DNA of 64,000 bases, taken from positions 4,774,001-4,838,000 of the forward strand of contig NZ_CP006850.1 in assembly GCF_000523235.1 (NCBI RefSeq), read 5' to 3'. This stretch comes from Nocardia nova SH22a (GTDB lineage: Bacteria; Actinomycetota; Actinomycetes; Mycobacteriales; Mycobacteriaceae). The notes beneath the pieces were generated by a model that was not told the DNA's origin, did no database searches, and saw nothing but the letters and a program-made list of their open reading frames with translations. The position numbers and the translations under genes are program-made. Positions 7,051 through 17,452 of the stretch are shown one piece after another. Each line of letters begins with the position of its first letter. Positions within the stretch are counted from its first letter, which is position 1.

Positions 7051-9279
7051 ATGGCGGCGTGGTTGTACCGGCTCGGCCGGTTCTCGTTTCGTCACAAGTG
7101 GTGGGTGATCGCCGCGTGGCTGGTCGCCGTGGTGACGGTGGCGGGGCTGGTGGGTGCGCTGAATCCCAAGTTCGCCAAGGATTTCGATCTGCCGGGGACG
7201 GATTCGGGCACCGCGACCAACCAGGTGGAGAAGTACTTCCCGCAGGTGATGGAGCAGCAGAAGCAGGCGTCGACCAGCATTCTGGTGGCCGCCGACGACG
7301 GGATCGCGAACCACACGTCGCAGATCGACGCGCTGGTCGCCGATTTGAAGACGCTGCCGCAGGTCGCGGACCCGCAGACGGTGGTCGATCCGGTGCTCGC
7401 CGCGCAGGCGAATCCGGCGATCGCCGCATCGGTCGTCGGTGACAACGGCAAGGTCGGGCTGATCCAGGTGCGTCAGAGCATCGAGATCATGGACCTGAAG
7501 GCGGATCAGAAGCACCAGCTGCAGGATATTCTCGCCAAGCACGACGGGCACGGACTAGAGGTGGCCGCGACCGGGTCGCTGATGCAGGTCATGGAGACCG
7601 GCGGCAAGGCCGAGATGATCGGTTTCGCAGTCGCTTTCGCGGTGATGATCGTCGCCTTCGGGGCGCTGGTCGCCGCGTTCATCCCGCTGGTGACCGGTCT
7701 GGTCGGGGTGGCGATCACGATCCTGCTCGTCACCCTGAGCGCGCAGTTCATGAGCGTCAACGAGACCGCGACCGGCATCGTGACCATGCTCGGTATCGCC
7801 GTGTCGATCGACTACGCGCTGTTCATCGTCTCGCGCTACCGCAGTGAGGTGAAGCGCGGCGGCGGACGCGCCGAGGCCGCGGGACGTGCGGTCGGCACCG
7901 CCGGTTCGGCCGTCGTCTTCGCGGGATTGACTGTGATCATCGCCGTGGTGGCGTTGATGGTGATCGGCATACCGCTGATCACGCAGATGGGAGCCGGTGC
8001 CGCCGTGGCGGTGGCGATCGCGGTGCTGGCCGCGTTGACCCTGATTCCGGCGCTGCTCGGCGCGGTGGGACGCTTCGCCTTCGCACCGCGCATCCCCTGG
8101 ATCAAGCACGCCGAACCGTCGGAGACGGCCGACACCAACGGGGTGCGGTTCGGGCGGGCGGTGGTCCGTCGCCCGCTGCCGTTCATCGTGGCCGGTCTGG
8201 CCGTACTGGTGCTGGCGGCGCTGCCGATGAGCAAACTCGAACTCGGCCTGTCGATGTCCAGCCCGGACGAAGCGCGGGCGATGACGTTGCTGCAGCGCGG
8301 TTTCGGCCAAGGCGTCAACGGCCCGCTGCTGGTGGTGGTGCACAACGACAAGGGCGATGTGAGCGCCGCGGCGGACAAGACCGTCGCGCATATCGCGACC
8401 CTGCCCGATGTCGCCAATGCGCGCGCCCTGACCTGGATGGGCAATGGAACTCCCCAGCCGAATACCGGCGCGAACACCGCGTTGATCGTCGTGACGCCGA
8501 ACAGCGCTCCCGCCGACCAGGCCACCCACGATCTGATGGAACAGATCCGTGACTACGCGCCCGCCGTGGCCCACGACGGTGTGGAACTGCACGTCGGCGG
8601 GCAGACCGCGATCATGTCGGATCTGTCGGCCAAACTCGACAAGGCGCTGATTCCGTATCTTGTGGTCGTGGTCGGTTTGGCATTCCTGATCATGATCGCG
8701 GTGTTCCGGTCCATCTGGGTTCCGCTGATCGGCACCGTCGGATTCGTGTTCTCGGTGCTGGCGACCTTCGGCGTGACCGTCGCGATCTTCCAGGAGGGCG
8801 CGCTCGGACTGATCGACAACACCCAGCCGATCCTGTCGTTCCTGCCGATCTTCCTGATCGGCGTGGTGTTCGGTCTCGCGATGGACTACCAGGTCTTCCT
8901 GGTGACGCGGATGCGGGAGGAGTACATGCACGGGATGAGCGCCAAGGACGCCATCATCGCGGGCTACCGGCACGGGGCCCGGGTGGTGAGTTCGGCCGCG
9001 GTCATCATGATCAGCGTGTTCGCGGCGTTCATGCTCGCACCCGACACCACCTCGAAGATGCTCGGCTTCGCCCTGGCCATCGCGGTGTTCTTCGACGCCT
9101 TCATCATTCGCATGATCGTGGTGCCCGCGGTGATCGCGATGCTGGGTGACCGCGCGTGGGGCCTGCCGCGGTGGCTCGATAGGCTCGTGCCGAACTTCGA
9201 TATCGAAGGTGGCGCCGTCCGCAATCGCGGCATCGAGGCGGCGGAGCCGATCGCCGAGGTCGTCGGAGCACGGAGCTGA
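7051..9279 (+). CDS. MMPL-family RND transporter
   Basis: 742 residues with an RND fold in two halves: a first transmembrane helix (HKWWVIAAWLVAVVTVAGLV), a periplasmic loop, five or six helices, then the same again. Each half has the charged GxxxDY-type helix of MMPL proton-driven exporters: GIAVSIDYALFIVSRYR (~residue 250) and FGLAMDYQVFLVTRMREEY (~610). MMPL proteins in mycolic-acid bacteria export lipids or drugs; the substrate cannot be read here. I chose the ATG at 7051 with GGAG 6 bases upstream; the in-frame TTG at 7039 overlaps that site. It is probably co-transcribed with the TetR gene 25 bases downstream and controlled by the palindrome at 6989-7009. Confidence 0.95.
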   Translation: MAAWLYRLGRFSFRHKWWVIAAWLVAVVTVAGLVGALNPKFAKDFDLPGTDSGTATNQVEKYFPQVMEQQKQASTSILVAADDGIANHTSQIDALVADLKTLPQVADPQTVVDPVLAAQANPAIAASVVGDNGKVGLIQVRQSIEIMDLKADQKHQLQDILAKHDGHGLEVAATGSLMQVMETGGKAEMIGFAVAFAVMIVAFGALVAAFIPLVTGLVGVAITILLVTLSAQFMSVNETATGIVTMLGIAVSIDYALFIVSRYRSEVKRGGGRAEAAGRAVGTAGSAVVFAGLTVIIAVVALMVIGIPLITQMGAGAAVAVAIAVLAALTLIPALLGAVGRFAFAPRIPWIKHAEPSETADTNGVRFGRAVVRRPLPFIVAGLAVLVLAALPMSKLELGLSMSSPDEARAMTLLQRGFGQGVNGPLLVVVHNDKGDVSAAADKTVAHIATLPDVANARALTWMGNGTPQPNTGANTALIVVTPNSAPADQATHDLMEQIRDYAPAVAHDGVELHVGGQTAIMSDLSAKLDKALIPYLVVVVGLAFLIMIAVFRSIWVPLIGTVGFVFSVLATFGVTVAIFQEGALGLIDNTQPILSFLPIFLIGVVFGLAMDYQVFLVTRMREEYMHGMSAKDAIIAGYRHGARVVSSAAVIMISVFAAFMLAPDTTSKMLGFALAIAVFFDAFIIRMIVVPAVIAMLGDRAWGLPRWLDRLVPNFDIEGGAVRNRGIEAAEPIAEVVGARS

Positions 9280-9304
9280 CGGACCGTCGCGTGAAGGAGC
9301 GGGT

Positions 9305-9922
9305 ATGACGTCGACGACCGCCCCGGGTGAGAGCCCGGGGCGGCGGGTCGGGTTGCGGGAGAAGCACAAGATCCGCACCCGCACCGCCATTCGCGAGGCC
9401 GCGATGCGGCTGTTCGCCGAGCAGGGCTACACGCCCACCACGGTCGAACAGATCGCGAAGGCGGCCGACGTCTCCCACACCACCTTCTTCCGGTACTTCA
9501 CCTCGAAGGAACAGGTGGTGATCAGCGACGACCTGGCCGAGGAGCGCGAGGCCACCATCGCCGCCCTGCCGCCCGGACTCGGCCGCTTCGATCTGGTGCG
9601 CACCCTGTTGCGCGAGATCTACCGGATCAGCACCGAGGATCCGTGGGCGTCGAATCCGGACCGGATGCGGCTGATCCAGGCCGAGCCGATGCTGCGCACC
9701 GCGTATCAGATCGAATCGGACCGCGCCCTGTTCGGCGGGGTCGCGTTCGTGGCGGACTATCTCGGTATCGATCCGGAGGATCAGCGCCTGCGCGTATTCG
9801 TCGCCGCCGTGCGCGGGGTGCTCATGCACGTCGCCAACGATGTCGAGGACCCGCGCGATCCGGAGGTTCTCACGACGCTGCTCGAGGCGGTCGATCTGCT
9901 GGAGCAGGGGTTGCCGCTCTAA
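9305..9922 (+). CDS. TetR-family regulator of the MMPL transporter
   Basis: 205 residues. The helix-turn-helix is REAAMRLFAEQGYTPTTVEQ then KAADVSHTTFFRYFTSKEQV. The ATG at 9305 follows GAAGGAG. The open frame extends far upstream into the transporter, but that part is a shadow of the MMPL gene. Lying 25 bases after the transporter it is likely to repress the unit through the palindrome at 6989-7009. Confidence 0.92.
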   Translation: MTSTTAPGESPGRRVGLREKHKIRTRTAIREAAMRLFAEQGYTPTTVEQIAKAADVSHTTFFRYFTSKEQVVISDDLAEEREATIAALPPGLGRFDLVRTLLREIYRISTEDPWASNPDRMRLIQAEPMLRTAYQIESDRALFGGVAFVADYLGIDPEDQRLRVFVAAVRGVLMHVANDVEDPRDPEVLTTLLEAVDLLEQGLPL

Positions 9923-9924
9923 CC

Positions 9925-9942
9925 TCACGCCCGGAAGCGTGA
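9925..9942. terminator. Short hairpin between convergent genes
   Basis: TCACGC (9925-9930) pairs with GCGTGA (9937-9942) around a 6-base loop, in the 39-base gap between the convergent TetR gene and fadE5. The stem is short and only an AAA run follows, so terminator activity is uncertain. Confidence 0.4.
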
Positions 9943-9961
9943 AATACACTGTGGCAGAACG

Positions 9962-11785
9962 TCAGAAGGCCGATTCGTCGAGCTTCATGACGCCGAGATC
10001 GATATCGGTGGCAATCGTGCGGACCGCAGTGAGCCGGGGCAGTACATTCCGGGCGAAGAAGGACGCTACCGCCACTTTCCCCTCGTAATACGGTGTGCTG
10101 CCCCCGGTTTCGATCGCGGTGCGCGCGACCGCGGCCTGACGCAGCAGCAGCCAGCCGATCAGCAGGTCGCCGAAGGCCAGCAGATATCGCACCGACACCA
10201 GTCCGATCCGGTACAGCTCGCGCGGATCCTCTTGCGCGGCAGCGGCGTAGCCGGTGAGGGTCGCGGTTGTCGCCTCGATGTCCTCGAGCGCGGCCGCGAG
10301 CAGGGCGAGTTCGGTTTTCAGGGCGCTGTTCTCGGCGTTGTCCGCGAGGAATGTCGCGATCTGTCCGGTCACATGCCCGAGTGCGACACCACCGTCGCGC
10401 ACGATCTTGCGGAAGAAGAAGTCCTGCGCCTGAATCGCCGTCGTGCCCTCGTACAGCGAGTCGATCTTCGTGTCGCGCGCATACTGTTCGATCGGATAAT
10501 CCTGCAGGAAACCCGAACCACCGAAGGTCTGCAGCGATTCGGTCAAACACTCGTACGCACGCTCGGACCCGACGCCCTTGACGACGGGCAGCAGCAAATG
10601 GTTGACGCGGAAAGCCGTCTCGGCATCGGCGCCCGACACCGCCTCGGCGATCGCGGCATCCTGATGGACGGCGACATACAGGTACAGCGCGCGCAATCCC
10701 TCCGCGTACGCCTTCTGCAGCATCAGGCTGCGGCGCACATCGGGGTGGTGGGTGATGGTCACTCGCGGCGCGTCCTTGTCGGCCATCCGCGTGAGATCAC
10801 TGCCCTGCACCCGGGCCTTGGCATACTCGAGCGCGTTCAGATAGGCGGTCGACAAGGTGGCAATAGACTTGGTGCCGACCATCATTCGCGCATATTCGAT
10901 GACCTTGAACATCTGCGCGATGCCCGCATGCGACTCGCCGACCAGCCAGCCCACGGCCGGGATGCCGTGGACGCCGAAGCTCAGTTCACAGGTCGCCGAA
11001 GCCTTCAATCCCATCTTGGTTTCCAGGCCCGTGACGAAAACGCCGTTGCGGGAACCGAGTTCACCGGTGTCGGAATCGAAATGGAATTTCGGCACCACGA
11101 ACAGCGACAGGCCCTTCGTTCCCGGTTCGCCGCCCTGCGGGCGGGCCAGCACCAGGTGCAGGATGTTGTCGGAGATATCGGAGTCACCGCCGGTGATGAA
11201 CCGCTTCACCCCTTCGAGATGCCAACTGCCGTCGGGCTGCCGAGTCGCCGTGGTCCGGGCGGCGCCGACATCGGAACCGGCGTCGGCTTCGGTCAGCACC
11301 ATGGTCCCGGCCCACTCGCGTTCGGCCGCTATTTCGGCCCAGCGCCGCTGCATCGGAGTGCCCAGGTCGTGCAGGATCTCGGCGTTCTGCGGGCCGCTCG
11401 TGTAGACGAACGCGGCGGGCTGGGCGCCGAGCACCAGCTCCCATATCGCCCACTTGACCACCGACGGCGCCGGTGTGCCGCCGACCTCCTCTTTCAGCCC
11501 GACCTTGTGCCAACCGGCCCGCTGCCAGGCCCGCGTCGAGTCGAGGAACGGCTCGGGCAGTGTGACCGCGTGCGCGGCGGGGTCGAACGTCGGCGGGTGA
11601 CGGTCGGCATCGGCGAACGACTCGGCCACCGGACCTTCCGCCAGCCGGGCCGCCTCCGCCAGCATCGCGCGAATCGTGTCCGCGTCCAGGTCACCGAAGG
11701 CGCCCGCGTCGAGCACCCGGTCCATCCCCAGAACCTCGAACAGGTTGAACTCGAGATCGCGGACATTGCTCTTGTAGTGCCCCAT
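9962..11785 (-). CDS. fadE5: FadE5-like acyl-CoA dehydrogenase
   Basis: 607 residues, close to the ~611 of mycobacterial FadE5. It starts with the characteristic [19 protein letters not shown] and keeps [32 protein letters not shown] and [20 protein letters not shown], the last containing the catalytic glutamate. FAD enzymes of this long type dehydrogenate medium- to long-chain acyl-CoAs in the first step of beta-oxidation and carry an extra C-terminal domain, as here. The ATG at 11785 follows GGAGGC; the open frame upstream of it is not family-like. The downstream fadB and fadA genes point the same way but are separated by 480 bases. Confidence 0.95.
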   Translation of the reverse strand: MGHYKSNVRDLEFNLFEVLGMDRVLDAGAFGDLDADTIRAMLAEAARLAEGPVAESFADADRHPPTFDPAAHAVTLPEPFLDSTRAWQRAGWHKVGLKEEVGGTPAPSVVKWAIWELVLGAQPAAFVYTSGPQNAEILHDLGTPMQRRWAEIAAEREWAGTMVLTEADAGSDVGAARTTATRQPDGSWHLEGVKRFITGGDSDISDNILHLVLARPQGGEPGTKGLSLFVVPKFHFDSDTGELGSRNGVFVTGLETKMGLKASATCELSFGVHGIPAVGWLVGESHAGIAQMFKVIEYARMMVGTKSIATLSTAYLNALEYAKARVQGSDLTRMADKDAPRVTITHHPDVRRSLMLQKAYAEGLRALYLYVAVHQDAAIAEAVSGADAETAFRVNHLLLPVVKGVGSERAYECLTESLQTFGGSGFLQDYPIEQYARDTKIDSLYEGTTAIQAQDFFFRKIVRDGGVALGHVTGQIATFLADNAENSALKTELALLAAALEDIEATTATLTGYAAAAQEDPRELYRIGLVSVRYLLAFGDLLIGWLLLRQAAVARTAIETGGSTPYYEGKVAVASFFARNVLPRLTAVRTIATDIDLGVMKLDESAF

Positions 11786-12265
11786 CAGGACGCCTCCATC
11801 GTACAGATCGAATTTCGGAATCGTAATGCGCGCAACGGCTCTCGTTACCGGAGGTCGCATCCGAATGCTACGTCCCACGATCCTTCGTATGGGGGCACAG
11901 CACCGCCTCTCCCCCGCCCGATGCGCACTTCCGCCGTATGCTCGGCCGTCGAGGTCACGCCGCCGCACGCGAACGAACTGTGACCATGACCCGGGTGCGC
12001 GACCGTGCTACGACCGAATGCGCGGCTCGGTCGCAGCGACTTTCGGTTCGAGCCCGGATCCGGAATCTGTGTGCGCCACAGCGGATTCACCACCCCTCGA
12101 CATCCGTGTTCCGGCAGCATAACTCCGGTTGTTGACGACGGACCAGATGAACGCCGAAATGATCACGATGTCCTCGCTTCCCGGACTGAGATCCCGCGAC
12201 GCCACACGGATCTCGGATGCCCCGGAGTACCTGGGGACAGATATCTCCGGGGGCGTGCCGCTCGC
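11786..12265. other. Intergenic region, promoter side of fadE5
   Basis: About 480 bases. Small open frames (for example 12008-12205 on the minus strand) show no family features. The region should hold the fadE5 promoter near 11800-11850 and the 3' untranslated end of fadB. Confidence 0.5.
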
Positions 12266-14422
12266 CTACTCGTAGTGTTCACCCTTGTCCGCCTTGTCGA
12301 CCAACGATTGCGGCGGCAGGAAATGGTCACCGTAGCGTTCGGCCAGCTCCCGCGCTCGAGCCACGAAACCCGGTAGGCCACCGTCGTATTGGTTGATGTA
12401 CTGGATGACGCCGCCGGTCCAGACCGGGAAGCCGATACCGTAGAGGGACCCGATATTGGCGTCGGCCACCGAGTTCAGCACGCCCTCGTCGAAGCATGCG
12501 ACGGTTTCCAGTGCTTCGGCGAACAGCATCCGGTCGCCCAGGTCCTCGAGCGGAATCTGCCTGCTGCCGCTGGCGAAAGCCGTACGCAGGCCCGGCCAGA
12601 TGCCGGTGCGTCTGCCGTCGGCGTAGTCGTAGAACCCGGCGCCCGTGGAACGGCCCTTGCGGTCGAATTCATCGATCATGCGGTCGATCACGGCTTCCGA
12701 GCCGTGCACGGTCCACTGTCCGTCCGCGGCCTCGACGGCGGCGCGGGTCTCCTGCCGGATCCTGCGCGGCAGTGTCAGGGTCAGCTCGTCCATCAATTGC
12801 AGTGGCGGAGCGGGATATCCGGCCTGTGCGGCCGCCTGTTCGATCGATGCGGGTTCGATGCCCTCGCCGACGGCGGCCACCGCCTCGTAGACGAATGTGC
12901 CGATCACGCGCGAGGTGAAGAAGCCACGGCTGTCGTTGACGACGATGGGGGTCTTGCCGATCCGCAGCACGTAGTCGAAGACCTTCGCCAGCGTCGCGTC
13001 GGAGGTCTTCTCGCCGCGAATGATCTCCACCAGCGGCATCTTGTCCACCGGGGAGAAGAAGTGGATGCCGATGAAGTCCTCCTGCCGTCGCACACCCTGT
13101 GCGAGGCCGGTGATCGGCAATGTGGAGGTGTTCGAACCGAGGACGGCGTCCGGGGCGGCGATGTTCTCGATCTCGCCGAACACCTTCTGTTTCAGCTCCG
13201 GGCTCTCGAACACGGCCTCGATCACGAAGTCCACACCGGCGAAGTCGGCGGGGTCGGCGGTCGGCGTGATCCGGGCGAGCAGGGCTTGCGAAGACTCCTT
13301 CGTGGTCTGCCCACGCGCCAGCGCCTTGCGCTCGAGTTCGACCGCGTACCCCTTGCCCTTCTCGGCGTTCTCGAGCGATACGTCCTTCAGCACCACCTCG
13401 ATACCGGCCTTCGCGCTCACATACGCGATGGCCGCACCCATCATTCCGGCGCCGAGCACACCCACCTTCCACGGGATGTAGGTCTCGTAACCGCCGGGGC
13501 GGGAACCGCCCGCGTTGATTCGTTTCAGGTCGAAGAACAGCGCCTTGGTCATATTCTTCGCGATCTGCCCGGTGACGACGCTGACGAAGTAGCGCGTCTC
13601 GATCTTCGAGGCGGTGTCGAAATCCACCTGCGCGCCCTCGATCGCGGCGGCCAGGATGGCCCGCGGTGCGGGCAGCGGCGCACCTTTGACCTGCTTGCGC
13701 AGCACGGCCGGGAAGGACGACAGGTTCGCGGCGAACGCCGGATCCGACGGCGAACCGCCCGGCATCCGGTAACCCTCGGCATCCCACGGTTGCACGGCCC
13801 CGGGGTTGGCCTCGATCCACGCCTTGGCCCTCGGCAGCAGCTCGTCCACCGCGGACACCAGTTCGTCGACGAGGCCCAATTCCTTTGCCCGCGAAGGCTT
13901 GTGCCGCTGCCCCCGCACCAGCACATTGTCGATCGCGCTCCGGATACCGAGCAGCCGGGTGGTGCGCACGACGCCGCCGGCGCCGGGCATGAGGCCGAAG
14001 GTGACCTCGGGCAGGCCGAGGCCGCCGCGCACGTCCGCCGCGATGCGATGGTGGGTCGCGAGCGCGATCTCGAAGCCGCCGCCGAGGGCGGCGCCGTTGA
14101 TGGCGGCCACGACCGGCCTGCCCAGTGTTTCGAGGCGGCGCAGCCGTGAATTCATCGCGGTGGCCGCCTCGGTGACGTGCTCGGCGTGCTCCGGCGTCGC
14201 GCGGATCAGGTCCCGCAGATCGCCACCGGCGAAGAACGTCTTCTTCGCCGAGGTGATCACCACGCCGGTGATCGAATCCCGTTCCGCTTCCAGCCGGTCC
14301 ACGACACGGCCGAAGGACTCCTGGAAGTCGGCGTTCATGGTGTTGGCGGACTGGTTCGGGTCGTCCAGGGTCAGCACGACGATGCCGTCGGAATCCTGGT
14401 GCCAGCCAATGGTATTCGTCAT
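12266..14422 (-). CDS. fadB: FadB, enoyl-CoA hydratase / 3-hydroxyacyl-CoA dehydrogenase
   Basis: 718 residues, the trifunctional-enzyme alpha chain of actinobacterial beta-oxidation. The N-terminal ~190 residues are a crotonase fold (FFAGGDLRDL, INGAALGGGFEIALATHHRI). Residues from ~320 form the NAD-binding 3-hydroxyacyl-CoA dehydrogenase (GAGMMGAAIAYVSAKAGIEV, GIHFFSPVDKMPLVEI with the catalytic His) and its C-terminal domains. The ATG at 14422 lies 4 bases after the fadA stop; the open frame upstream belongs to fadA's shadow. With fadA it should form the alpha-beta complex that carries out the last three beta-oxidation steps. Confidence 0.95.
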   Translation of the reverse strand: MTNTIGWHQDSDGIVVLTLDDPNQSANTMNADFQESFGRVVDRLEAERDSITGVVITSAKKTFFAGGDLRDLIRATPEHAEHVTEAATAMNSRLRRLETLGRPVVAAINGAALGGGFEIALATHHRIAADVRGGLGLPEVTFGLMPGAGGVVRTTRLLGIRSAIDNVLVRGQRHKPSRAKELGLVDELVSAVDELLPRAKAWIEANPGAVQPWDAEGYRMPGGSPSDPAFAANLSSFPAVLRKQVKGAPLPAPRAILAAAIEGAQVDFDTASKIETRYFVSVVTGQIAKNMTKALFFDLKRINAGGSRPGGYETYIPWKVGVLGAGMMGAAIAYVSAKAGIEVVLKDVSLENAEKGKGYAVELERKALARGQTTKESSQALLARITPTADPADFAGVDFVIEAVFESPELKQKVFGEIENIAAPDAVLGSNTSTLPITGLAQGVRRQEDFIGIHFFSPVDKMPLVEIIRGEKTSDATLAKVFDYVLRIGKTPIVVNDSRGFFTSRVIGTFVYEAVAAVGEGIEPASIEQAAAQAGYPAPPLQLMDELTLTLPRRIRQETRAAVEAADGQWTVHGSEAVIDRMIDEFDRKGRSTGAGFYDYADGRRTGIWPGLRTAFASGSRQIPLEDLGDRMLFAEALETVACFDEGVLNSVADANIGSLYGIGFPVWTGGVIQYINQYDGGLPGFVARARELAERYGDHFLPPQSLVDKADKGEHYE

Positions 14423-14426
14423 GTCC

Positions 14427-15638
14427 TCACACCCGCTCGATGATCGTCGCGATACCCATACCGCCGCCGACACACAGCGACACCAGCGCGCGCCGGGCCT
14501 GCCGCCGCTCCAGTTCGTCGACCATGGTGCCGAGGATCATCGCGCCGGTGGCGCCGAGCGGATGGCCCATCGCGATCGCGCCGCCGTTGACATTGACCTT
14601 CTCGTCGGGCAATTTCAGGTCCTTCATCCATTTCAGGACCACCGACGCGAACGCCTCGTTGAGTTCGAACAGGTCGATATCGTCGACGGTCAGCCCGGCC
14701 AGGTCGAGGACCTTCCGGGTGGCCGGGGTCGGACCGGTCAGCATGATCGTCGGATCCGATCCGGTGATCGCGGCGGCCGTGATGCGGGCACGCGGGACGA
14801 GCCCCAGATCCTTTCCGGCCTGCTCGTTGCCGATCAGCACCAGCGCGGCGCCGTCTACGATGCCGGAGGAATTACCACCGGTGTGCACATGCTCGATCTT
14901 CTCGACCCAGTGGTACTTCTGCAGCGCCACCGCGTCGAATCCGCCCGCCTCACCGATGCCCGCGAAGGCGGGCCGCAGCTTGCCGAGAGCTTCGACAGTG
15001 CTGCCGGGGCGGCGGTGCTCGTCGTGATCGAGAATCGTCACGCCGTTGATATCGCACACCGGCACAACAGATTTTGCGAAGTATCCGCCCGACCAGGCCG
15101 CCTCGGCGCGGTCCTGCGAACGCACGGCGAAGGCGTCGACGTCCTCGCGGGAGAAGCCCTCCATGGTCGCGATCAGGTCGGCGCCGATGCCCTGCGGCGC
15201 GTGCAGGGTGTCGTAGGTCAGCGCCGGGTCGTGATACATCGCGCCGCCGTCGCAACCCATCGGCACCCGCGACATCGACTCGACACCACCCGCGACGATC
15301 AAGTTCTCCCAGCCCGAACGTACCCGGGCCGCAGCCTGATTCACCGATTCGAGTCCTGACGAGCAGAACCGGTTGAGCTGCACGCCCGCGACCGTGTCCG
15401 GCAGACCCGCACCCATCGCGGCCGCGCGGGCGATGTCACCGCCCTGATCCCCGATCGGGGAGACGACACCCAGCACGATGTCGTCGATCGCGGCGGGATC
15501 CAGCCCGGGATGACGCGCCCGCAGTTCCTCGAGCAACCCGACCACCAGGTCGACCGGTTTGGTCCCGTGCAGAGAGCCGCCCTTGTTCTTACCGCGCGGT
15601 GTGCGAATCGCCTCGTAGATATACGCGTCGTTACTCAC
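14427..15638 (-). CDS. fadA: FadA, acetyl-CoA acyltransferase (thiolase)
   Basis: 403 residues, thiolase family II. The acylated nucleophile is the cysteine in [11 protein letters not shown]; the catalytic GHPLG and C-terminal CVGGGMG motifs are intact, so it should be fully active. It splits 3-ketoacyl-CoA with CoA. First gene of a two-gene unit with fadB, 4-base gap. A useful contrast to the degenerate thiolase at 17449-18570. Confidence 0.96.
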   Translation of the reverse strand: MSNDAYIYEAIRTPRGKNKGGSLHGTKPVDLVVGLLEELRARHPGLDPAAIDDIVLGVVSPIGDQGGDIARAAAMGAGLPDTVAGVQLNRFCSSGLESVNQAAARVRSGWENLIVAGGVESMSRVPMGCDGGAMYHDPALTYDTLHAPQGIGADLIATMEGFSREDVDAFAVRSQDRAEAAWSGGYFAKSVVPVCDINGVTILDHDEHRRPGSTVEALGKLRPAFAGIGEAGGFDAVALQKYHWVEKIEHVHTGGNSSGIVDGAALVLIGNEQAGKDLGLVPRARITAAAITGSDPTIMLTGPTPATRKVLDLAGLTVDDIDLFELNEAFASVVLKWMKDLKLPDEKVNVNGGAIAMGHPLGATGAMILGTMVDELERRQARRALVSLCVGGGMGIATIIERV

Positions 15639-15704
15639 GCCGACAGACCTTCTTCAGTCATGGGGATACAGATCGCTTTCGAATAGACAGGCAATTACGT
15701 GAAG

Positions 15705-15740
15705 TCCGACCGAACCCGCCGTCGGTCGCCGTCGGTCGGA
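15705..15740. promoter_or_regulatory. Inverted repeat upstream of fadA
   Basis: TCCGACCGA (15705-15713) and TCGGTCGGA (15732-15740) form perfect 9-base arms around an 18-base spacer that itself contains another GTCGGTCG. It is 67 bases before the fadA start, so an operator is possible, but it could also be a hairpin at the 3' end of the upstream minus-strand unit (SnoaL gene ends at 15824). Confidence 0.4.
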
Positions 15741-15823
15741 GCGTGTGCCGCCCCGGTCTCCGAATACAGACCCGCGGCCACCGGTGAGTTGTCCTCACCG
15801 GCGACACAAGGGCCGGGCGCGTA

Positions 15824-16351
15824 CTAGCTGGGCGCGTTGATCGTCAGCCCGCGAGAGGCAGCCACCTTGTAGGCGTCGTGCTTGACGATGGACGGCGCCG
15901 AATCGCGAATTCGCGTGACACCGGGCAAATTCTCGAAGCCGGGGCCGAGCTGTTCGCGCATCATCTGCCCGAACACCGGGTCGGTGTACATCCGCTCGCC
16001 GGAGATCAGCTTCACCTCGGGATCGAAGGACATCACCACCAGATACAGGCCGTTCACGCGCTCGCCCTCCCGGGTGTTGAACGTCATGTGCGCCTCGCGC
16101 AACAGCGTGTTCGCGGCGACTCCGTGCACGCGCCGCTCGGCGGCGACGTCGCGGCCCTCGTTTCCGCTGAGAATGCGGCGATACGTCTCGCGCACCGCGT
16201 CTTCGCCGTCGACCGCCAGCCCGACGAAAGCGAGCTCGTAGTGCGGATTGGGCGCCAATGTCGCCATGGTGGCTTCGACATCCTGCTCCAGCTCGGCGAT
16301 TTCGTGCGCCAGCAGGATTTCTTCCATTTCCTTCTTGGTCAGTTCAGACAT
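15824..16351 (-). CDS. SnoaL-like / NTF2-fold protein
   Basis: 175 residues, an NTF2-like small-barrel protein (ELTKKEMEEILLAHEIAELE, ATMATLAPNPHYELAFVGLA, VRETYRRILSG, ISGERMYTDPVFGQMMREQL). Members serve as small-molecule isomerases, cyclases or ligand-binding proteins, with no universal catalytic residue. It is clearly paralogous to the protein at 49057-49566 (shared ATMATL, AVRETYKR/RR and GERMY). I chose the ATG at 16351; an ATG at 16372 would add seven residues. Last gene of the large minus-strand catabolic unit that begins with the amidohydrolase. Confidence 0.8.
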   Translation of the reverse strand: MSELTKKEMEEILLAHEIAELEQDVEATMATLAPNPHYELAFVGLAVDGEDAVRETYRRILSGNEGRDVAAERRVHGVAANTLLREAHMTFNTREGERVNGLYLVVMSFDPEVKLISGERMYTDPVFGQMMREQLGPGFENLPGVTRIRDSAPSIVKHDAYKVAASRGLTINAPS

Positions 16352-16411
16352 GGGATCGGGCCTTTCGTACATGGGCTGTGGTCGTCCGTCACACCGGTCG
16401 GTGTGGGGAGG

Positions 16412-17452
16412 TCAGTTGGCCCGGATGAGGACCTTCGCGCCGGTGCCCGTGCGCAGCGCGTGGATGCCGTCCAGGGGCATCTCCTCGACCCAGCCGGTGG
16501 TGTCGTAGATGCCTTTCGCCATCGCGGCGATCACGGCGTCGAATTCCTCGGGCCGGTATCCGACGGCGCCCACGATCTCGGTCTCGCCCATCATCAGCTG
16601 GGTGGGCTGGAATTGCATCGGGTGTTCGTGCAGCGAGACGACCACGACACGACCGCCGGGGGTGAGATTCGCCAGGGCCGAGGTGATCGCGGCACCGGCT
16701 CCGGCGGCCTCCACGGCGACGTCCACGCCTGCGCCACCGGTGAATTCGGCGACGACGGCGGCGAGATCCTCGTTCACCGGATCGACGACGGTCGCACCCA
16801 GCGCCGCGATGATCGCCCGGCGATCCGCACTCGGCTCCGAGACGAGCACCTTCTCCACTCCGCGCGCCCTCAACGCGAACCAGGCGCCGATGCCGATCGG
16901 TCCCGCACCCGCGACGAGCGCCGTCCCGCCGGGCTCGACACCGCTGCGCGCGACGCCGTGCCAGCCGACCGCCATCGGTTCGACGAGCGCGCCCATCCGC
17001 AGATCGACGTTGTCGGGCAGCAGGTGCAGCGCCGAGGCGTTCACGGTGGTGAACTCCGACAGGCCGCCGCCGGGCGCGCTGGCACCGAGCGACCCCATCA
17101 TCGGGCAGGAGAACGGGAGCCCGCGGCGGCACGCCGCGCACTGTCCGCAGGACACCGACAGCGGGAACACCGCGGCACGGTCGCCGACCTGCACATCCGT
17201 GACGCCCTCACCGATCTCGACGACGGTTCCGGCGAATTCGTGTCCCAGCACCTGCGGCAAGGTCGCGCCGGTCAGCGGATGCGATCGGTGGATGTCCCAC
17301 GGCAATGCTTCCGGGAAGAAGTAGAAATGCAGGTCGGACCCGCAGATGCCGGAGTACGCGTTGCGCAGCTTCACCTGTCCGGGTCCGGGTCCGGGTTCCG
17401 GCACCTCCTCGACGCGGACATCCTCCTTGCCGTAGAACAGGGCGGCCTTCAT
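16412..17452 (-). CDS. Zinc-dependent alcohol dehydrogenase (MDR family)
   Basis: 346 residues, medium-chain dehydrogenase of the 2,3-butanediol/sorbitol dehydrogenase type. Catalytic zinc ligands are in GICGSDLH (Cys) and LGHEFAG (His-Glu); the structural zinc site is CGQCAACRRGLPFSC. The Rossmann motif is GAGPIGIGAWFAL. It should oxidise a secondary alcohol or hydroxyacyl intermediate with NAD(P). The start overlaps the stop of the thiolase-like gene by 4 bases, so the two are co-translated. Substrate unknown. Confidence 0.9.
   Translation of the reverse strand: MKAALFYGKEDVRVEEVPEPGPGPGQVKLRNAYSGICGSDLHFYFFPEALPWDIHRSHPLTGATLPQVLGHEFAGTVVEIGEGVTDVQVGDRAAVFPLSVSCGQCAACRRGLPFSCPMMGSLGASAPGGGLSEFTTVNASALHLLPDNVDLRMGALVEPMAVGWHGVARSGVEPGGTALVAGAGPIGIGAWFALRARGVEKVLVSEPSADRRAIIAALGATVVDPVNEDLAAVVAEFTGGAGVDVAVEAAGAGAAITSALANLTPGGRVVVVSLHEHPMQFQPTQLMMGETEIVGAVGYRPEEFDAVIAAMAKGIYDTTGWVEEMPLDGIHALRTGTGAKVLIRAN

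Noticed and set aside
10232..11983. 583-codon plus-strand open frame
   Set aside because: Antisense shadow of fadE5, rich in Arg/Gly/His with no motifs.
12389..14149. 586-codon plus-strand open frame
   Set aside because: Antisense shadow of fadB; high GC makes long empty frames common.
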